From the NCBI RefSeq assembly GCF_025137375.1, contig NZ_CP073720.1, positions 1,884,501-1,948,500 of the forward strand: 64,000 bases of DNA, given 5' to 3'. The translations under genes were made by a program, and so were the position numbers. The notes under the pieces are model-generated. The model was given only the letters and a program-made list of their open reading frames with translations. It was not told where the DNA came from and did not search any database. Origin of the DNA: Dactylosporangium fulvum. GTDB taxonomy: Bacteria > Actinomycetota > Actinomycetes > Mycobacteriales > Micromonosporaceae. This document shows positions 62,611 through 64,000 of the stretch, in pieces (the stretch's first letter is position 1; every line of letters begins with the position of its first letter).

Positions 62611-62917
62611 GCACCGCGCCGATCGTCGCGGTGAACTCCTGCCAGGCCGAGCGCTCCTCGGCGAGGACCTTGCGGCCGGCGCTGGTCAGGCGATAGGTGC
62701 GCCGCTCCCGGCCGCCGACGGTGGACCAGGCGCTCTCGACGTAACCGGCGCGCTCCAGCCGGCGCAGGGCCGGATAGACGGTGCCGGTGGGCAGCGCGAG
62801 CGATCCGCCGCTGCGCTCCTGCAGGGCCTCGATGATCGCATAGCCGTGGCGGGGCTCGCCGTCGAGAACCGCGAGCAACAGTGCGTCGAGATGCCCGCGT
62901 AGCGCGTCCGCCTTCAT
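62585..62917 (-). CDS. PadR-family transcriptional regulator
   Basis: 110 residues from the ATG at 62917. The winged-helix PadR core is clear: LRGHLDALLLAVLDGEPRHGYAIIEALQERSGG, LPTGTVYPALRRLERAGYVES and GGRERRTYRLTSAGRKVLAEE. PadR repressors commonly control adjacent membrane proteins. Here the membrane-protein gene is convergent, with overlapping 3' ends. A GTAG-CGAGT-CTAC inverted repeat at 62920-62932 lies directly upstream of the start and may be its operator. Confidence 0.9.
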   Translation of the reverse strand: MKADALRGHLDALLLAVLDGEPRHGYAIIEALQERSGGSLALPTGTVYPALRRLERAGYVESAWSTVGGRERRTYRLTSAGRKVLAEERSAWQEFTATIGAVLMPPPATA

Positions 62918-62919
62918 GT

Positions 62920-62932
62920 GTAGCGAGTCTAC
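62920..62932. promoter_or_regulatory. Candidate PadR operator
   Basis: Short inverted repeat GTAG, five bases, CTAC immediately upstream of the padR start (2 bases before the ATG). Suggests autorepression; weak evidence because the arms are only 4 bp. Confidence 0.25.
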
Positions 62933-63017
62933 GGGTTCCTTCGCCGACACGCTATGGAGGGGGTTTAGCGCCCCGCCTCTTGGGCAGACCGGCTGCACCA
63001 TCGGCGACGGGAGAAGT

Positions 63018-64000
63018 ATGAGGCGTCGGGTCGAGTCCGCGCGTGACATCGAGCTGTTGTGGCCCAACGGCCTGGGGACGACCCTTGCGATCGCCTCGAG
63101 CCGGGCGCTGGCGTTCCGGCGCGGGGTGCCCCGGCCGGCGGTGTCGACCCCGCAGTGGAGCCCTCCGCGGGGCAGGCACGCGAAGCGGGAACTGAACGCG
63201 GCCGTCGTCGCGGAGTGGCTCGTCGGGCACCTGCCGGAGGGCCGCTACCACGGCCTGGTCGTCGGGTCGCCGCACGGTGCGGCGGTGCACCTCGCGCTGG
63301 CGCTCGGCGTGCCCTGGCTGCCGGTCTCGTTCGAGGTACCGACGCCGGACGCCGCGACGAGTGAACACCCGGCCGCCGAGGGGGAGCGCCTCGCCCGCGA
63401 CGTCCTGGACGCCAACGCCGACGTGACCGTCCGCCAGGTGTACGACCCGGTCTGGCGCGGCTGGTCCGGGGCGGCGGCCGCCTACGCCGTGGTCCGCTGG
63501 CAGCGATTCCCCACGGCGTACCGCGAGTTCGTCGCCGAGCGGCTCACGCCGGACGCCCCGATTCTGGTCGTCCGCGACGTGAGCCGCTGGCTGACGACGC
63601 GCGGCGACGGCGGGTACACCTTCCAGCTCGGCAGCCGGGCCAGCGGCCTGATGCCCAGCGACTACTACGACCGCAGGGACGGCGGCGGAACGAACCAGCC
63701 GGAGGACGGCGACAGCGAGCGCAGCGTCGACCGGGGTCTCGTCGAGGACCTCCGCCGGTTCGCGACGGCGCACGGGCACCCGGTCCGGCAGGTCCTCTAC
63801 CGGCACCCCGACGTGCTCAGTGGCGCGGTCGCCGACCTGTACCGCGAGTGGCTGCGCGGCGGCGACCGCACCGGCAACCGGCTGGTCGTCGAGTGCGGCC
63901 GCCTCATCGACCCGTGGCACGTGATCCGGGCCGGGCTGGTGCCCTACTGGTGCGAGCACCCGCTGCGTTCGGCCGTCCGTGCGTTGTCGTGGTGGCTCGC
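63018..64000 (+). CDS. Unrecognised protein, 3' end outside the window
   Basis: Open from the ATG at 63018 to the window end (327 residues visible), with no in-frame stop and typical GC3 codon use. GGGAGAAGT lies just upstream. Visible features are soluble: MRRRVESARDIELLWPNGLGTTLA, GRYHGLVVGSPHGAAVHLALALGVPWLPVSFEVPTP, ILVVRDVSRWL, and a Trp-rich end. The VVGSPHGAAV segment resembles a nucleotide- or phosphate-loop, but I cannot place the family. The reading frame on the opposite strand over this region is a shadow. Confidence 0.65.
   Translation, partial: MRRRVESARDIELLWPNGLGTTLAIASSRALAFRRGVPRPAVSTPQWSPPRGRHAKRELNAAVVAEWLVGHLPEGRYHGLVVGSPHGAAVHLALALGVPWLPVSFEVPTPDAATSEHPAAEGERLARDVLDANADVTVRQVYDPVWRGWSGAAAAYAVVRWQRFPTAYREFVAERLTPDAPILVVRDVSRWLTTRGDGGYTFQLGSRASGLMPSDYYDRRDGGGTNQPEDGDSERSVDRGLVEDLRRFATAHGHPVRQVLYRHPDVLSGAVADLYREWLRGGDRTGNRLVVECGRLIDPWHVIRAGLVPYWCEHPLRSAVRALSWWL

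Noticed and set aside
62952..63959. Minus-strand frame of 335 codons at the right end.
   Set aside because: It lies antisense to the plus-strand gene starting at 63018, which has a normal start, ribosome site and codon pattern. The minus translation is Val/Ala/Arg-rich shadow sequence.

Overview
The window is very GC-rich with strong third-position GC bias, many GTG starts (plus one TTG) and dense 1-8 bp stop/start overlaps. With a coproporphyrin-type heme pathway (hemQ), DUF3000, a bacterial NHEJ polymerase domain and a CebR-type cellobiose locus, it looks like the chromosome of a filamentous actinobacterium. Micromonosporaceae (Actinoplanes/Dactylosporangium/Micromonospora-like) is my best guess; this is inference from content, not a database match. 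I see no rRNA, tRNA, CRISPR array, prophage or intact insertion sequence.

Layout. 0-5 kb: end of an unknown gene, a secreted M23 peptidase, and a fadA-fadB beta-oxidation pair. 5-15 kb: RNase D, a membrane-anchored trypsin-like protease, DUF3000, and heme genes (hemE, a HemY-type oxidase, hemQ) interleaved with a HEAT-repeat protein, an SDR oxidoreductase and an ElaA-like acetyltransferase. 15-26 kb: an FAD-dependent reductase, a beta-helix surface protein, a dGTPase, a polytopic membrane protein paired with a methyltransferase, and a TetR regulator divergent from a DrrAB-like exporter with two matching operators between them. 26-39 kb: msrB, an LPXTG-type glycine-rich surface protein, a stand-alone LigD polymerase, and a long minus-strand DNA-repair operon: HerA-like ATPase, SbcD, SbcC, NurA-like nuclease, AlkA-like glycosylase, ATP-dependent DNA ligase, secreted peptidase. 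Its upstream region holds a DnaA-box cluster. 40.2-41.1 kb is gene-free repeat DNA.

41-51 kb is a cellobiose/cello-oligosaccharide locus: two CebR-type operators, an ABC importer (binding protein and two permeases), a GH1 beta-glucosidase, a LacI regulator, a GH94 phosphorylase and a second, closely similar LacI regulator. Imported cellobiose can be cut hydrolytically or phosphorolytically. 52-56 kb: an acyl-CoA dehydrogenase/APH-kinase pair and two tandem ACT-domain proteins. 56-62 kb is a complete cydABDC operon for cytochrome bd oxidase, which needs the heme made by the cluster at 9-15 kb. The end carries a permease-prefix membrane protein, a PadR regulator and a truncated unknown gene.

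The two points I would look at first are the repair operon, which resembles the archaeal HerA-NurA-Mre11-Rad50 end-resection set joined to a ligase and a glycosylase, and a family of 69-70 bp palindromic repeats (at least four copies), one of which is read in frame as part of the CydC protein.
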